Under the pieces are notes generated by a model. It saw only the letters and a program-made list of their open reading frames with translations. It was not told where the DNA came from and made no database searches. This document shows, piece by piece, positions 1 through 11,290 of a stretch of 64,000 nt of DNA. Made by a program: the position numbers and the translations under genes. The stretch is from Blakeslea trispora (Eukaryota > Mucoromycota > Mucoromycetes > Mucorales > Choanephoraceae), in contig JAIWNE010000032.1 of the NCBI GenBank assembly GCA_025331445.1, forward strand, positions 241,945 through 305,944, read 5' to 3'. Position 1 is the stretch's first letter. Every line of letters starts with the position of its first letter.

Positions 1-116
1 TTTTCTTTAACAGACTGACCTCTTGTTCCAGTTGATTTCTGTTTATGCTATCATGAACCGCTTGTATTATTATTATTTTTAAAAAAAAAGATGCTTATTT
101 AATATACTTACATGAT

Positions 117-1095
117 TCAGTTGAGCACACAATGAGATATCACCTTGATTGCCCAGATCAGAACAATTGGTTTAATAGGGGAAAAGGGGCTAAAAGTTTC
201 CTTAATGAAGCAAGCAATAAAAATGTAAGAAGAGAAAGAGAAGAAATGATACTCATCCTTCATCCATTTGAGAAATGAAGAAGAGGTAGGTGGTTGGATC
301 TTGAGCAAAGGAGCGTTACCTTGATAGTGTATATCATCGATAATGAGCAGCAATGGTATCAATGTGGGCCAGACATAGTGCCAGTATTGCTTCGTAAGAG
401 TAGAGGGTGGGCGCTTCCGCGGCAGCTTGTTCAGAATATAGAAGATTGGATTATCTATACGGTAGGGCACATGCAGTCGTAGGTGGAGAAAGAGACAAAG
501 TGAGATATGTTTTCTGATCATGTTGCGAAAGCCATAATGGCATGGACCCGTTTTTCTATTGGGAAGCCAACCCAAGCGCCAGCGAACAAGAAGACTGCTT
601 TTGGTTATGGTCATAGGTAGCCACATGATGGGATCAACACCAAGCAAAGGGCGATAGAAAGACAGAGTTGTGCTATATTGAGCCGCACGTTCCACGTCAA
701 GCGCATTACGAAGGGGGGATGGTCGCAAAGCTTCTTAAAGTCGGCAGGGCCAACGGAACGGAATATAAGTGGTAGAGTAAAGTAGATTAGAGGGGGATTG
801 GCATTGAGGATAGACCAATGGGAACGCGGAGCCTGCTGGAGGAGAGACAGAACAGTAGCTAAGGGAGTGTCATCAAGCAGATTGCCTAAATGGACTACAA
901 ATTTGGCCTGAAGAATGGCCGCTCGGGAAGTCATGATAGGAACCTTGCAAAGAGGGTGCATGATTTTAGTAGAACTGTGCTTGGAGGCTCCATAGATTCG
1001 TCTCAGGATATTGTTCTGTGTAAGCTGTAACCGCTTCGCATGCTTTTTCCAGAGTTTGGATATCGACAAGCCGCATTCCATCTGTGGTCTAATGA
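117..1095 (-). mobile_element. 5'-truncated, frameshifted LINE (non-LTR retrotransposon) C-terminal remnant
   Basis: Two overlapping minus-strand open frames (1081-611 and 728-117) together read as the C-terminal end of a non-LTR reverse transcriptase. The first begins IIRPQMECGLSIS and carries the IYGASKHSSTKIMH block. The second carries DPIMWLPMT and VRWRLGWLPNRKTGPCHYG, a cysteine/tryptophan-rich tail I recognise from Mucorales LINEs. The frame changes near 715, so at least one frameshift is present. No endonuclease or catalytic RT motif lies upstream, so this is a 5'-truncated dead copy, the usual outcome of target-primed reverse transcription. It abuts a transporter pseudogene in the same orientation. 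Family assignment rests on motif recognition only. Confidence 0.75.
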
Positions 1096-1605
1096 TCTGC
1101 TAAGTAGAGAATCCTTCATTCAATACAACACCACCAATGACCAATTCGAAAATGGGACCAATGAAAAAGATGGCTAATAAACAAGCAATAAGTTAAACTT
1201 TCATGTCTCTTCATTTTTTTTTATCTTGTATTACCTGTTGCTTCTAATAAAGTCAAATAAGCTAACCTATAGAAAAAGAGAATCAAGGCAGCACTACCAA
1301 AGATGGCCCGAATCAAGATCCATCGTCGTGTTCCAGCACAATCTGAAGGCTAGGATAACCCAGTTGATCCAGTACCTTGACTGCCACCGAGACACCAGCA
1401 AACAAAAAAGAAGACAAGACAAGTAATGCAAGTTCGACTATCTGTTTCTCTCGAACACAATCATCTTAGCTGAGTGATAAGCATCGAGATAGACTGAATG
1501 TAGTGTCTAGATGAAGATGACCACTGGCTAACTGTTGATCTTGTGAGATGAGGGGTGTGGACTCATTGACGATAATGACACTGGAAGAAACAGGATTGAG
1601 ATTGC
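1085..1605 (-). pseudogene. EamA/DMT-family transporter pseudogene, cut by the LINE
   Basis: Read on the minus strand from about 1605, one frame gives an acidic N-terminal tail (NESTPLISQDQQ), an in-frame TAA, then a first membrane segment (ELALLVLSSFLFAGVSVAVK). After a frame shift near 1335 the next piece reads RRWILIRAIFGSAALILFFY, the second/third helix of drug/metabolite transporters. A normal-looking GT-AG intron (about 1174-1233) joins it to AIFFIGPIFELVIGGVVLNE, the third/fourth helix. The remaining helices are missing where the LINE starts. What is seen is one nonsense codon, one frame change and a 3' truncation. The substrate cannot be inferred. Confidence 0.6.
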
Positions 1606-1761
1606 CCTATGAATGTTGAGTTGATTAATAATATTATTAAAAAAAAAAAAGAAGTGATTGATAACTTTGGTGGGGACTTTTTTCTTTTCTTTTTGACACA
1701 ATTTATATTTTGAGAACCAAATGTTACTCAGATTACGTCTTGCATAAATCATTTGAATAAT

Positions 1762-1763
<2 letters not shown>

Positions 1764-1800
<37 letters not shown>
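1764..1800. repeat. (GT)n microsatellite
   Basis: Pure GT dinucleotide run of about 18 units, non-coding, upstream of the decayed transporter. Confidence 0.95.
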
Positions 1801-1803
<3 letters not shown>

Positions 1804-3172
1804 ATATCATTACTTTTGGGTATTTCGTATCTAATTGAGCTATTCAACCGATCAAGCCAATCCATGTTCATGTTCATGTCTGGATAGCTTTGCGCATAAA
1901 TATCACAACAGCACCGATAGCTACAGTCTATTCTAGTTTGTTTGCCCTCTCATGTCTACCAAATGGGGGCTATCCAGACTGATTGCAAAGTCTGGCCTGC
2001 TCTATTCCAATCGATGCGAGTCAAGAGTGACACAAAATGGAAGGTGAAATATTGGGAAAACTCTTATGGGGTAGCAATTGACGAGCTAGAACTCAACTAT
2101 CTAATTTTTATGTATATTTGAGATAGCTTTATTTACGATAATATATATGTTAGTGTGGATAGAAAAAAAAACAAAACAGTGTGTTCTTGCTTTTTCTAAT
2201 CCTCGAGTATATGATAAGGTTCCCGAAGAAAAGAAAAGGCAGAATTGACAAGTTATTAGATTATTTAAGGAGGATCAGTCAAGTAGTACAAAAAAGAAGG
2301 TAGAGCAGAATTAAGATAATTCGTTAAGTACACCCCTTCTTGCCACCTTTCAAAGGGGAACCAAGGATTTTAAACAGCGAACCCGATTCAAGGGATTTTG
2401 GATTTTTATTATTTTTTTAGATTTATTTTTTATTTCATTGTATTTATTGAGGATGCGTTCGAAATCCATCGTTGTCAGTGCCGACTATTATTACCAACAC
2501 TATCACTGTTGACATATACCGAGATGCAAAACAAGAACGCGTAGAACAACTGATTAGTGCCAAAAGAAAAGAGAGAGAGAGAGGAAAGAACCGGTAACTT
2601 GTATTGACAGACGCAGAGTGATTGAATGGAAAGAGAGCTATGCTTTTTATTGCATTTTGCTTCGTTTGGTTTATTGTTTAGACAGTAACTTGAAATAAAG
2701 GTACCTACAAGCATACTTTATATTTTGGCTGTTGTTGTTGTTCAATCACCAAGGTATCGGTTGAATCTATTCCACGCCCCTTTTTTTCTTTCTTTCTTTC
2801 TTTCTTTCTTTCTTTCCTTCTTTCCTTCTTTTGGCCGGTGCAGCATCTACTTTTAGCTGGTAAGCCTGAGTGTTGATTGGAGGCTTAGACACGGAAGGCA
2901 GACATGGAAGATAGACACGGAAGATTGACAGACTCTCAGTAACAGGAATAGCGTGTTCAGTCAGCAAGCATACAGCCTTAGAGAGTTGAGGGCCAAGCTA
3001 CAGAATGAAAGATTGGACCGAGGATGCTCGAGAAACAAGTGGAGAAAGAGCAGATGAAAAGGAAGAAGACGACGAAAAAAAAAGATAGAGATAGCCGGTA
3101 CAACGAGCGATACAGTATCCTGTTGTATTGCATTGCACGATGGAGAAAGAGAGGAAGAGGAAGTTGATAGAT

Positions 3173-3220
3173 GGTCCAAAGGATGGTCCAAAGGATGGTC
3201 CAAAGGATGGTCCAAAGGAT
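3173..3220. repeat. 12-bp minisatellite, 4 units
   Basis: Four tandem copies of GGTCCAAAGGAT, identical by eye. Because 12 is a multiple of three, the array is open in several frames and gives artificial repeat peptides on both strands. No gene context. Confidence 0.9.
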
Positions 3221-3528
3221 GGCCGTATCATCTCAGTATAAGATTGTCTGCCAATTCGTCGATGATCAACATAGCGCCACAGTATAGCACATTCAATCAT
3301 ATGCTCTTGACTTGTATTGAACTCTGCCTGCGTTACCCTGCATCTGTGTACAATTATCTATGAAATGCGGTGGAGGAGAATGACGAGGATCAGAAACAGC
3401 GTGGCAAATATAGCAGTGTGAGGAGCATATGAGGAACATTTGAGGAAGATGCAGCACAGCCAAGTGATGAGGAAGGCTTTTGTTCAAGTAGTTTGACAGC
3501 ATGTGATTGCAGCCCCGGTGAATATGCC

Positions 3529-3714
3529 GGATACGGATACGGATACGGATATGGATATGGATATGGATATGGATATGGATATGGATATGGATATGGATAT
3601 GGATATGGATATGGATATGGATATGGATATGGATATGGATATGGATATGGATATGGATATGGATATGGATATGGATATGGATATGGATATGGATACGGAT
3701 ACGGATACGGATAC
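3529..3714. repeat. GGATAY hexamer array, 31 units
   Basis: Exactly 31 tandem hexamers: three GGATAC, twenty-four GGATAT, then four GGATAC. The variant units sit at both edges and the interior is homogeneous. It is open in several frames, giving (GY)n, (DM)n or (YP)n peptides, none of which has a credible gene structure. Confidence 0.95.
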
Positions 3715-6705
3715 AATTCCGTGATCAAATGTACTGATGAGAGCAACAAAGGGCTATCATAGTATTGTACATGTTGCAATGAGTACAGATTAATCTGAGT
3801 CTATGGGAGGGGACGAAAGAGCATGTAAAGCAGATATGACATACCTTGATTCAACCATTCTTGCCTATCCGAAATAGTACAATGAATGTATCACGTGGAG
3901 AAACATGTAAAGCAATGAAAGATCCATCTTCCTTCTGTGAGAGTGAGTGAGTGAGTGAGTGAGTAAGAGTAAATGAGAGGTTCACTATCAATCATCGTCA
4001 CACCCTCTTTACTATGTTGTTTAAGCATCTTACTGACCATAATGCAATTACTGAGAGAGAAAAAGGACTGTGTGTAGCACATACTATCAAGTAAGAAGAA
4101 TAAGCCTTGACTATGCAAACATGTATGAGATCAGTAGAGTGCTTCTCAAACAAAAGCACACCTTGTTAAAGCACTATTATATGAGAGAGATAAAGGGCTG
4201 GAAATATATGCATGAATCTTGAGGATGGATCATGAAGCAATCGATAAGCATAGTAGAGTGTGAAGAGGATGTTCATCATTCCATCCAAGTCAGGTAGAGA
4301 TTAGGTTTGATCAAGCAGTAGATTTAGACAGGTTTGATCACATAAGAGTAACAGTAATCGAGCAACCTAGTGTCAGTCAGTAGAATGCTTATTGAATGTA
4401 GGCACAATTTACTGAATTGATTGAACTCTTATTCATTCAACAAAATTAAGTGATCAAGAAATGCATCTTTAGCGAGCAAAAAGAAAAAGTCAAAAAAGTT
4501 AAAAAAACAAAAAAAAAAAAGAAAAGTAAGATTTTATAACAAGTGTTTATTTATTGGATTTATAACAACATAATGTTAGAAGTCTATTAGCCAGTTTGTT
4601 ACAACTGTTTCCAAGGGTAACCAATCGTGGAGGTTGACTTCAATCTACCCTCTTCTCTAGCTCACGGTGCGAGATACCGCCTGAGTGACCTCGTAAGGTA
4701 AAACAGGGGAAGACCATACCAACGTCCTACTGAGGATCCCTAGGGGTTGACGACAAGCAATGAGAGCAAAGGGTAACCAATACCCTCAAAGTGTCGCATA
4801 TGTCAAAGACTCGAAAGGAAAAAGAGTGTCATATTTCGTATGAAGAAAACATAACTTGTATGCTAGGGGTACCCGCCCTCCCCGCTCTTCATCTTCCATA
4901 AGCACTCCCCGAATTGCTTCTAATATCCACGTCTGAACCTGCCTAGTAAAGAACCATAGCTCAAAGAACCACAGCTCTCACTTGACTAGGGTAGCCAGCA
5001 TACGTCCAGGCATCACCCTCTCTCTCTCCCTCTAACTCTCTCTAACGAAAAAGAAAGAAAGAAAGAAAAAAAGTGAAGCTGTCACATCCTGAGTGAGAGT
5101 ATCCTCCCCTTTAACTCCAACTCCTAGCTCTCTTATTCTCTACTGCTCCCTCACTGAAGGGGGACTAAAAAGCAAAAGAATAGTCATGCGAGAAGGGAGA
5201 AAGAGATCAGCAAAAGAGAAAGTCCAACACTGCTACGAAATCAGGAGGGCACCCTTTCAAACATAACAGCAGCCAACGCGTCTATCGAAAAGATGTCATT
5301 CACGCCGGTCTCTCTTGCAACTGTGCATTACTGAAGAAACAGTAACGAGCTGCCTCAGTCTGTGCGATAGCAAGAATCACCTTGCCCTTGAAGAGAAAAA
5401 AAGAGAAAAAAAAAATAGGGCGAATTTTTTTTTCCTCTATATGAAAATTGCCTTCTCCCTATTTTCTCAAAACCAATCATAATGATAAGCACAATGATGA
5501 CGTAGCACATCACTCAACATGTATTGTTGGCTTCTTTCTTTCTTTTTCTCTCTCTCTCTATCTTTCTTTGTATAACTGATACAATAGAGAGTAAAGGGGA
5601 ATTGACAATATGAAAGAGCTTGCTTTATTATGCAGCTAATGACTTTGTATATAGAACTCCTCTACAATTGCAGTAACACATAGCCAACACCGAAATCATG
5701 AAATTATGCGGAGCAAGAAAGGAAAAGAAAAGAAAAAAAAAACAGGTACTTCTAGCCGAGACCTCGTTATGTTCAAAAATGAATCAGAGCATGATTAGAA
5801 TGAACAACACAAGACAAGCCAAGTTAGCCAGTCATGCTTGTCACTACAGTAACTGAGTATTTTTGAGAAGACACACACTCAATTTCAAAGTATTGATTGG
5901 TGGCTTATCCGCCAAATCTAAAGCATCAAATAAATGCTGATACCCCTTTGAGCCAGTTGTAAGAAAGAAAGAAAGAGAAATAAGTGCTGGATAACAACAT
6001 TTGAATGAAAGGGCTACATCTCGTTTGATTTACTCTGAGAAAAAAGAAAGAGAGGTGAATTGTTGTCTCCAATGAAGATCTGGATCCAAGCACTGTGTAA
6101 TTTTGTTTTCTTGTTCTTTTTTTTTTAATGTTTGGGCTCTGAGATAGCTGTCAAGATGGTTTTTTCTCTTGAGAGAAAGACATATGCTGTACCTTTGGAA
6201 TTGGAAGCACCAAGGATTTGCTTGTCTGATTGCGAGATTAGCTGTGTTTGATTTACAGGGTTGAGATACGATTGTTGTATACTAGTGTTCCCTTTATATT
6301 GACATTCTGCACTATAAGCAACTATTTATAAAAAAAAAATGTTGTATACCCCATTGTTTATGTTACACGCTTTGACTCTATTCACAAAATTGCGTAAATT
6401 GTCTTTTTGATTACTAAGGATGAATATATATGCCATTACTACAATACGATTTTTTTATCACGTCTCTCCCCTTTTCTGAAACAAAAACAACAAAAGAGAC
6501 AGACATGTACTCTTCTCTCCCTTTTGTTTTATCGAAATGAGATTTACCCTTTATTAGACAATTGCCCCCTTCTCTTTATTTTTGAACAAAAGACCCTTTT
6601 TCTCTGTTTGTGCCACCCAAGTTACTTTCTTTCCCGTCTTTTCAGAAAGCTAAAAAACAATTCCATCCTTTCCCCTTTTCCTTCCGTTTTTCTTTTTCAT
6701 AAAAC

Positions 6706-8396
6706 ATGCATAGTTTAGTAAAACCAACAGGAGATATCAGTTCAGCTTTTTCTAATCTTGGAGGCCAAGCAAATGCCTTGGATCCAACCCTCCTGTCCCT
6801 CAAGAAGCAATTGGTTGATCCTGACTTAATTCAAAAAGCCTATGATAGACTACTAGCATCCATGCAGACGAGCCGCGCCATCACCATACCTCAGGTGACA
6901 TTAGAGGAACTCAATGAGAATCATGGCCAGTTTACAAAAGAAGTGGCAGATGCTATTCGTCTCTGTGGTTGTGTTGTAATTCGGAATGTGATACCTACCG
7001 AAGAAGCTCATGTGTATCGGCAGCAAGTGAAGCAATACATTCACCGACATCCTTATGATACAAACAAAGTCAATTGCTTTAGCAGCACCATTGGAGGATT
7101 TCCCAAACATAGTCCTCAGGTGTTTGAGGCTTATTGGAGCCAGCCTCAATTAGCTATACGTGGCCAGTTGGGATTCAAGGTGGCCACAGTTGCATTGAAT
7201 CATCTCTGGCATGCAGACACGGCTGTTGATTGGACGCATAATCTTGCTTATTGTGATCGTGTTCAAATTCATCAATCTGGCGAACCCTTCTTTGGGCCTC
7301 CTACTCATGTAGACAATGGATCTCTTGAACGCAAGTTGTCTTTTTTTTTAGCTACAAAATGATAAGTTGATTTTCTTTTTCTTTATCTTAATTTGTTGTA
7401 TAGGTTGGCAGGATACGGAATACAGAAAATGTTACACAGATATCTTGAAAGGTGAATGGGAGGTAAGTAGAAATGATCACTGGTTTGTTTGGCATGAAAA
7501 CAAGGAATCAAACAGGCTTTTCTTTCTTTAGCATTATGACCCTTTTGATGCTACACATCGAATATCAGCTTGTATGGATCACTATGGCTCTCTAGTAGGT
7601 CCCTCAGTATTTAGAAGTTTTCAGGGTTGTATTGTACTTTCAGAGATGAATACAGGTTCAGGCACACTTCAAGTATGTCCACTACTAAAAGAAGCTACTG
7701 CGCTTTTCATGATGAAGCCCTTGACGAAAGAATACATCGATAAACTGTTTGTACACTTATTTTCTTCTACTTGAATTATATGATAAGACCAAATCAACTC
7801 AGTCTATATTCCTTTTATTCTATTTTCTAGAGATTATGTTGGTGCCTATCCAGGGCTATGTCACCATATTACCAAAGAAAACTATCCAGAAATCGTCAAC
7901 AATTTAGTAACATTACCAGACTTACAACCCGGAGATGCTGTCTTCTGGTAGGAATAAAAAGAAGAAAAAAAAAACAGAGTAAAACTTAGAACGATATATT
8001 TTATTATAAAGGCATTGCGATCAAGTCTATTCATTTGAACCAGAAAATCAAAGCCGAGAAGATACCTGTATACTCTATGTGTCTTCTGTTCCTGTATGTC
8101 CTGTCAATTCAAAGTACATTAAACTACAAAGAGATGCATTTTTAGCAGGCCTGTAAGTCTCTCTCTTTTTTTTTTTTTTATTCTTGGCTCAAACTGAACA
8201 AAGATATATTAGGACACCACCGGATTTTCCCGGTAATCATTGTGAAGAGAAGGCAAAAGGACGAGCAAGACCTAAAGATCTGAATGAACAGGCTAAACAG
8301 AGTATGGGGCTTGCAAAGCTGCCTGAATCGCCAGATGCTAGTGAGAGCCAAAAGGAAGCCATTGATTTTCATCACCGCATTCTTGGATATTTTTAA
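6706..8396 (+). CDS. DUF1479 family protein (YbiU-like)
   Basis: Six exons: 6706-7330, 7404-7462, 7532-7746, 7831-7947, 8012-8152 and 8213-8396, keeping frame throughout for 446 residues. The exon-joined protein carries the family signature PTHVDNGSLERW followed by HYDPFDATHR, and later GDAVFWHCDQVYSFEP. DUF1479 proteins are predicted to have a cupin/2-oxoglutarate-oxygenase-like fold; HVD would be the HxD pair of such a site and HCDQV may hold the distal ligand, but the activity is not established. Intron 1 starts GCAAGT rather than GT, and only that choice gives the conserved ERW. Intron 3 uses the donor GTTTGT. The first ATG of the frame at 6706 follows a pyrimidine-rich leader. No functional link to its neighbours is apparent. 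Confidence 0.85.
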
Positions 8397-8925
8397 CAAG
8401 CCATTGTCTAATTTACATTTCAGTGTAACCAAATCATTCAATAGTAGCTAAAAGCCTATTCTTTTTTTTTATACAACTTGATATTTCTTTTCAACAAGTA
8501 GGACGGATTACGAAAATAAGAAAAAGGGCTCGGGTTTAGGAATCTGTTGCCATGATGATAGTAACAAAATGACAAGAAAAAAGGTCTTTTTATGCACTTG
8601 TTTGAGATTTCTTTTTTTAATATTTTTAAAATTCAGATATTATGTTTATCTAAATTTAACCTTTTTATTTCTCTCTTTTCTTTCTTTTTACATTTTTTTT
8701 TGTTTTTCTGTATATTATGCCAGAGTGTCCAACCTCAGGAGGTTTAAGTGAACATGGATTGTAAAGTAAAGGCAAAGAAAATGAGAAGAATTTCTTTTTA
8801 TTGATTATTTTACAAGTAACCCAGAGTTTGACTTGAAAGATCTTGTATTAAATCCAAGGTAAAAGAAATACACACACATACATATAAAAACAAAGTGAAA
8901 TTAAAAAGAAAAGACAAGTCATACA
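8397..8925. other. Intergenic, tandem genes
   Basis: About 530 bases between two plus-strand genes. T- and A-rich; nothing recognisable apart from a likely 3'UTR at the left and a promoter/leader at the right. Confidence 0.5.
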
Positions 8926-10319
8926 ATGCATGTGTGGGGATGGTTAGCTTCAGGGTTTTTAGTACTTGTGGCTATCACTTTAGCTTCTCATACGATCAAT
9001 GAACACCTACATCATTACTGTACACCAGAAATTCAACGCCACAAAGTCAGAGTCATTGCTTATCCGGCAGCCTATTCCATTCTGGCTTGGCTTTCGTATT
9101 TAAAGTATGATTATGAAACAGTCATCTTGTTTTTTGCTCGGCTATGTGAATCCTTTGCTGTCTATAATTTGTACATGTGTCTTCAATCTTACCTTCAACC
9201 CTATCGTACTCAAAATGAGGGTGTAAAAGAGTCCGTTTCGACTACAGTATTCGGTATTCCTCTCAAGATGTAAGAAAAGAGATAGTTGGATAATACCAAA
9301 TTAAACTGAGCTTTTTTTTTTATTCTGTAGAAAATCAAAATGGGGTCTTCATTTTCGAGTCATTATCGATATTCTTGTATTTCAATTTCCTATTTGGTAA
9401 ATAGCAAGAGAAAAGCATGCATTAAATCAATCCTTACTCATTTATTTTGGGCAGGAACATTTTATCTGCTTTGATTTCCATCATCACACAAATCAAAGGT
9501 GTCTATTGCGATGGTGTCTTCAGTAGTCAAGGCGCCTATGTCTATTTGACAGCCATCCAATTTATTTCACTATCTATCATTCTGATGGCCTTATTCTCTT
9601 ATTTGTCCGTATTTGATTCAGAATGGAAAGAAGGTGATATCAAGGCACATCAGATGTTTTGGTGTGTCAAAGCACCCATCATGGTCATCTTTTATTTTGG
9701 AGACATTCTGTTGGCCGTCCTGACATATTTCGAGGTCATTCAGGATATTCCCTATAGTACGACCTCAGGTACCTATTGGACTGCAGCTGCCATCAAAAAC
9801 GGATATTACGTTCTGTTGATCTGTGCCACTATGGCTGTTGTCTCTCTCTTGATGCAACTATATTTTGGTGTGTCTGATGCAGATTATGAACAAGGAGAAC
9901 CCGAGCATCATTACTTTGAAGCTCTTTGGGATGGCTTTCTGGCCTATATCCCTCAATTTATCCTCAGTGTCTTTATGTGTGGTGGAGATACAGTCACACT
10001 GGCCAAGAAACGCATCAAGCTCAAGCATAAGGAAAGACGGCTGAGTGAGGATGAGCGTAGTCTGTTGACACCTGCCGAGACAGAGGCAGCCGAGATGCCT
10101 CATTCTGTTCATGATTACCTGACACAGCCGATGCCTTCCTTACAGAACAATAAGCTTTATGGTGAAGATAGAATTCATAACTTTAATGCCCTTCCACTTG
10201 AACCTCTGAATAGTAAGCTAGAGGCAAGTCCGGCCTATCATCGTCATGACACACCTGGTGCCTCTGATGTACCAATCATCATACCTCCTCCCAAGTCATC
10301 CAACACCACTCAGCCATGA
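8926..10319 (+). CDS. TMEM184/DUF300 (OST-alpha-like) seven-TM protein
   Basis: Three exons (8926-9269, 9331-9396, 9455-10319) give 424 residues. The N-terminus WGWLASGFLVLVAITLASH is the first membrane helix. YPAAYSILAWLSYL, ARLCESFAVYNLY and the later QFISLSIILMALFSYL and WCVKAPIMVIFYFGD segments match the DUF300/organic solute transporter alpha family, which has about seven helices. The C-terminal 110 residues are hydrophilic and probably cytosolic (KERRLSEDERSLLTP, proline-rich end). Fungal and plant relatives sit in vacuolar or plasma membranes, but substrates are not established. The stop lies 14 bases from the stop of the convergent EMC10 gene. Confidence 0.88.
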
Positions 10320-10333
10320 TAAAAATAAACAGT

Positions 10334-11179
10334 TTATTGTCTTCTTTGAGGGGCTTCAGGAGGTGCATTTGTAGCACTCATCAAAAACATACCACCGGCT
10401 AAAATAAGATACCAATATTTCTGAAAGAATGATTTTTCTTCAATTTCTTTGTTTTGAGGAATTTCATCATTCACTTTGACTGTAGGTTTCTTTGATGGTG
10501 TCTTTTGTTGGCTTGCAAAATGGCCCAATAAAGGTCTGATCATCGTTAGTCACCAAGAATCCCTATCTCTTTCTTTTTCCTTACTTGGGAGCAGGGGCTG
10601 CTTTAGTTACATGCACTGTAGTTGAAAATGGTTTTGTTGTGACAGGATACTATATAAATTGGAACATGAGTCAAATCATCCTATCGACCCCTCTCTATAG
10701 GTTCTACCTGAATAGCAGAACATGCACTTGAAGTAGCATAATAATCGAAATGATAGAATTGATTGTCTTCGTCCAAATGTAAAGTGAATTCATCTTGCCA
10801 ATCACTTGCTACCATTTGACACTAGAGGTGGATTTAGCAAGAAAGTTTGATCGTATGCATCCATATGTTACCATGGTGATAGATTGTAAATAGATTTTCC
10901 CGGTACTTTCGTCACGCAATTTGATTTGATAAAAGATATCGCGTTTGCTTTTAAATTCAACAATTTCATTTTGAAGAGGTCGATATTCAGGTACACCAGG
11001 AAGTCCAACAATTTCACCTCGTTTAATAAACTGACCGTCTTTTTGATGATACACAGTCAAGACAGTGGATGCCTTTGAGCAGATATAAGTCGATTTTTGT
11101 TTTTGTTTATTTAGTCTATAACACTTGCCTGTGCCATCCAGCAAAGACAGATGAAGCTAAAACATAAAGACCATAACAT
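10334..11179 (-). CDS. EMC10: ER membrane protein complex subunit 10
   Basis: Five exons on the minus strand (11179-11129, 11072-10872, 10821-10708, 10649-10585, 10535-10334) join in frame to 210 residues. Exon 1 encodes a signal peptide (MLWSLCFSFICLCWMAQ). The lumenal part begins STVLTVYHQKDGQFIKRG and continues with DWQDEFTLHLDED and FDYYATSSACSAIQ. The C-terminus has one membrane helix (YWYLILAGGMFLMSA) ending in a short cytosolic tail. This order and size fit EMC10, a subunit of the insertase for tail-anchored and multipass proteins in the ER. Intron 1 is GC-AG (CAG/GCAAGT, 56 nt). Convergent with the DUF300 gene. Confidence 0.85.
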
Positions 11180-11290
11180 CTTGTAAAAAAAAAGGAAAAA
11201 GGAAAAAGGAAAAAGAAAAAGCGTTGTTTCAACCTATTATTTTTTTCTTGCTTTTTTTTTTCAATTTTTCTTTTTTTAAGAAAAGAATAA

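Larger units (their letters stand above)
1801..6705. other. Gene-poor 4.9-kb region
   Basis: I see no supportable gene here. The only open frames are made by simple repeats (a TTTC run near 2786-2831, a 12-bp minisatellite, a hexamer array and a GTGA run near 3943-3965). From about 4120 to 6400 no open frame of 60 codons exists on either strand. Within this, about 4600-5420 is visibly richer in G and C than its surroundings. The last 250 bases before 6706 are pyrimidine-rich (many CTTTT/CCCTTTT tracts), typical of a promoter/5'UTR for the following gene. Confidence 0.6.

Noticed and set aside
2961..3363. Short frames with repeated SFGP/DHPL/WSKG peptides
   Set aside because: Products of the 12-bp minisatellite read in different frames.
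3529..3714. CRISPR-like array
   Set aside because: Pure tandem hexamers without unique spacers; eukaryotic satellite.
3390..3779. Long open frames encoding (YP)n, (GY)n and (DM)n repeats
   Set aside because: They exist only because a hexamer repeat has no stops in several frames on both strands; no start context, introns or flanking domain.
4600..5420. rRNA or tRNA genes in the GC-richer block
   Set aside because: No universal rRNA segment or cloverleaf with TTCRA loop could be found by eye.
6407..6718. 103-codon plus-strand frame before DUF1479
   Set aside because: Lies in the pyrimidine-rich leader in another frame; F/L/S-rich with no motif.
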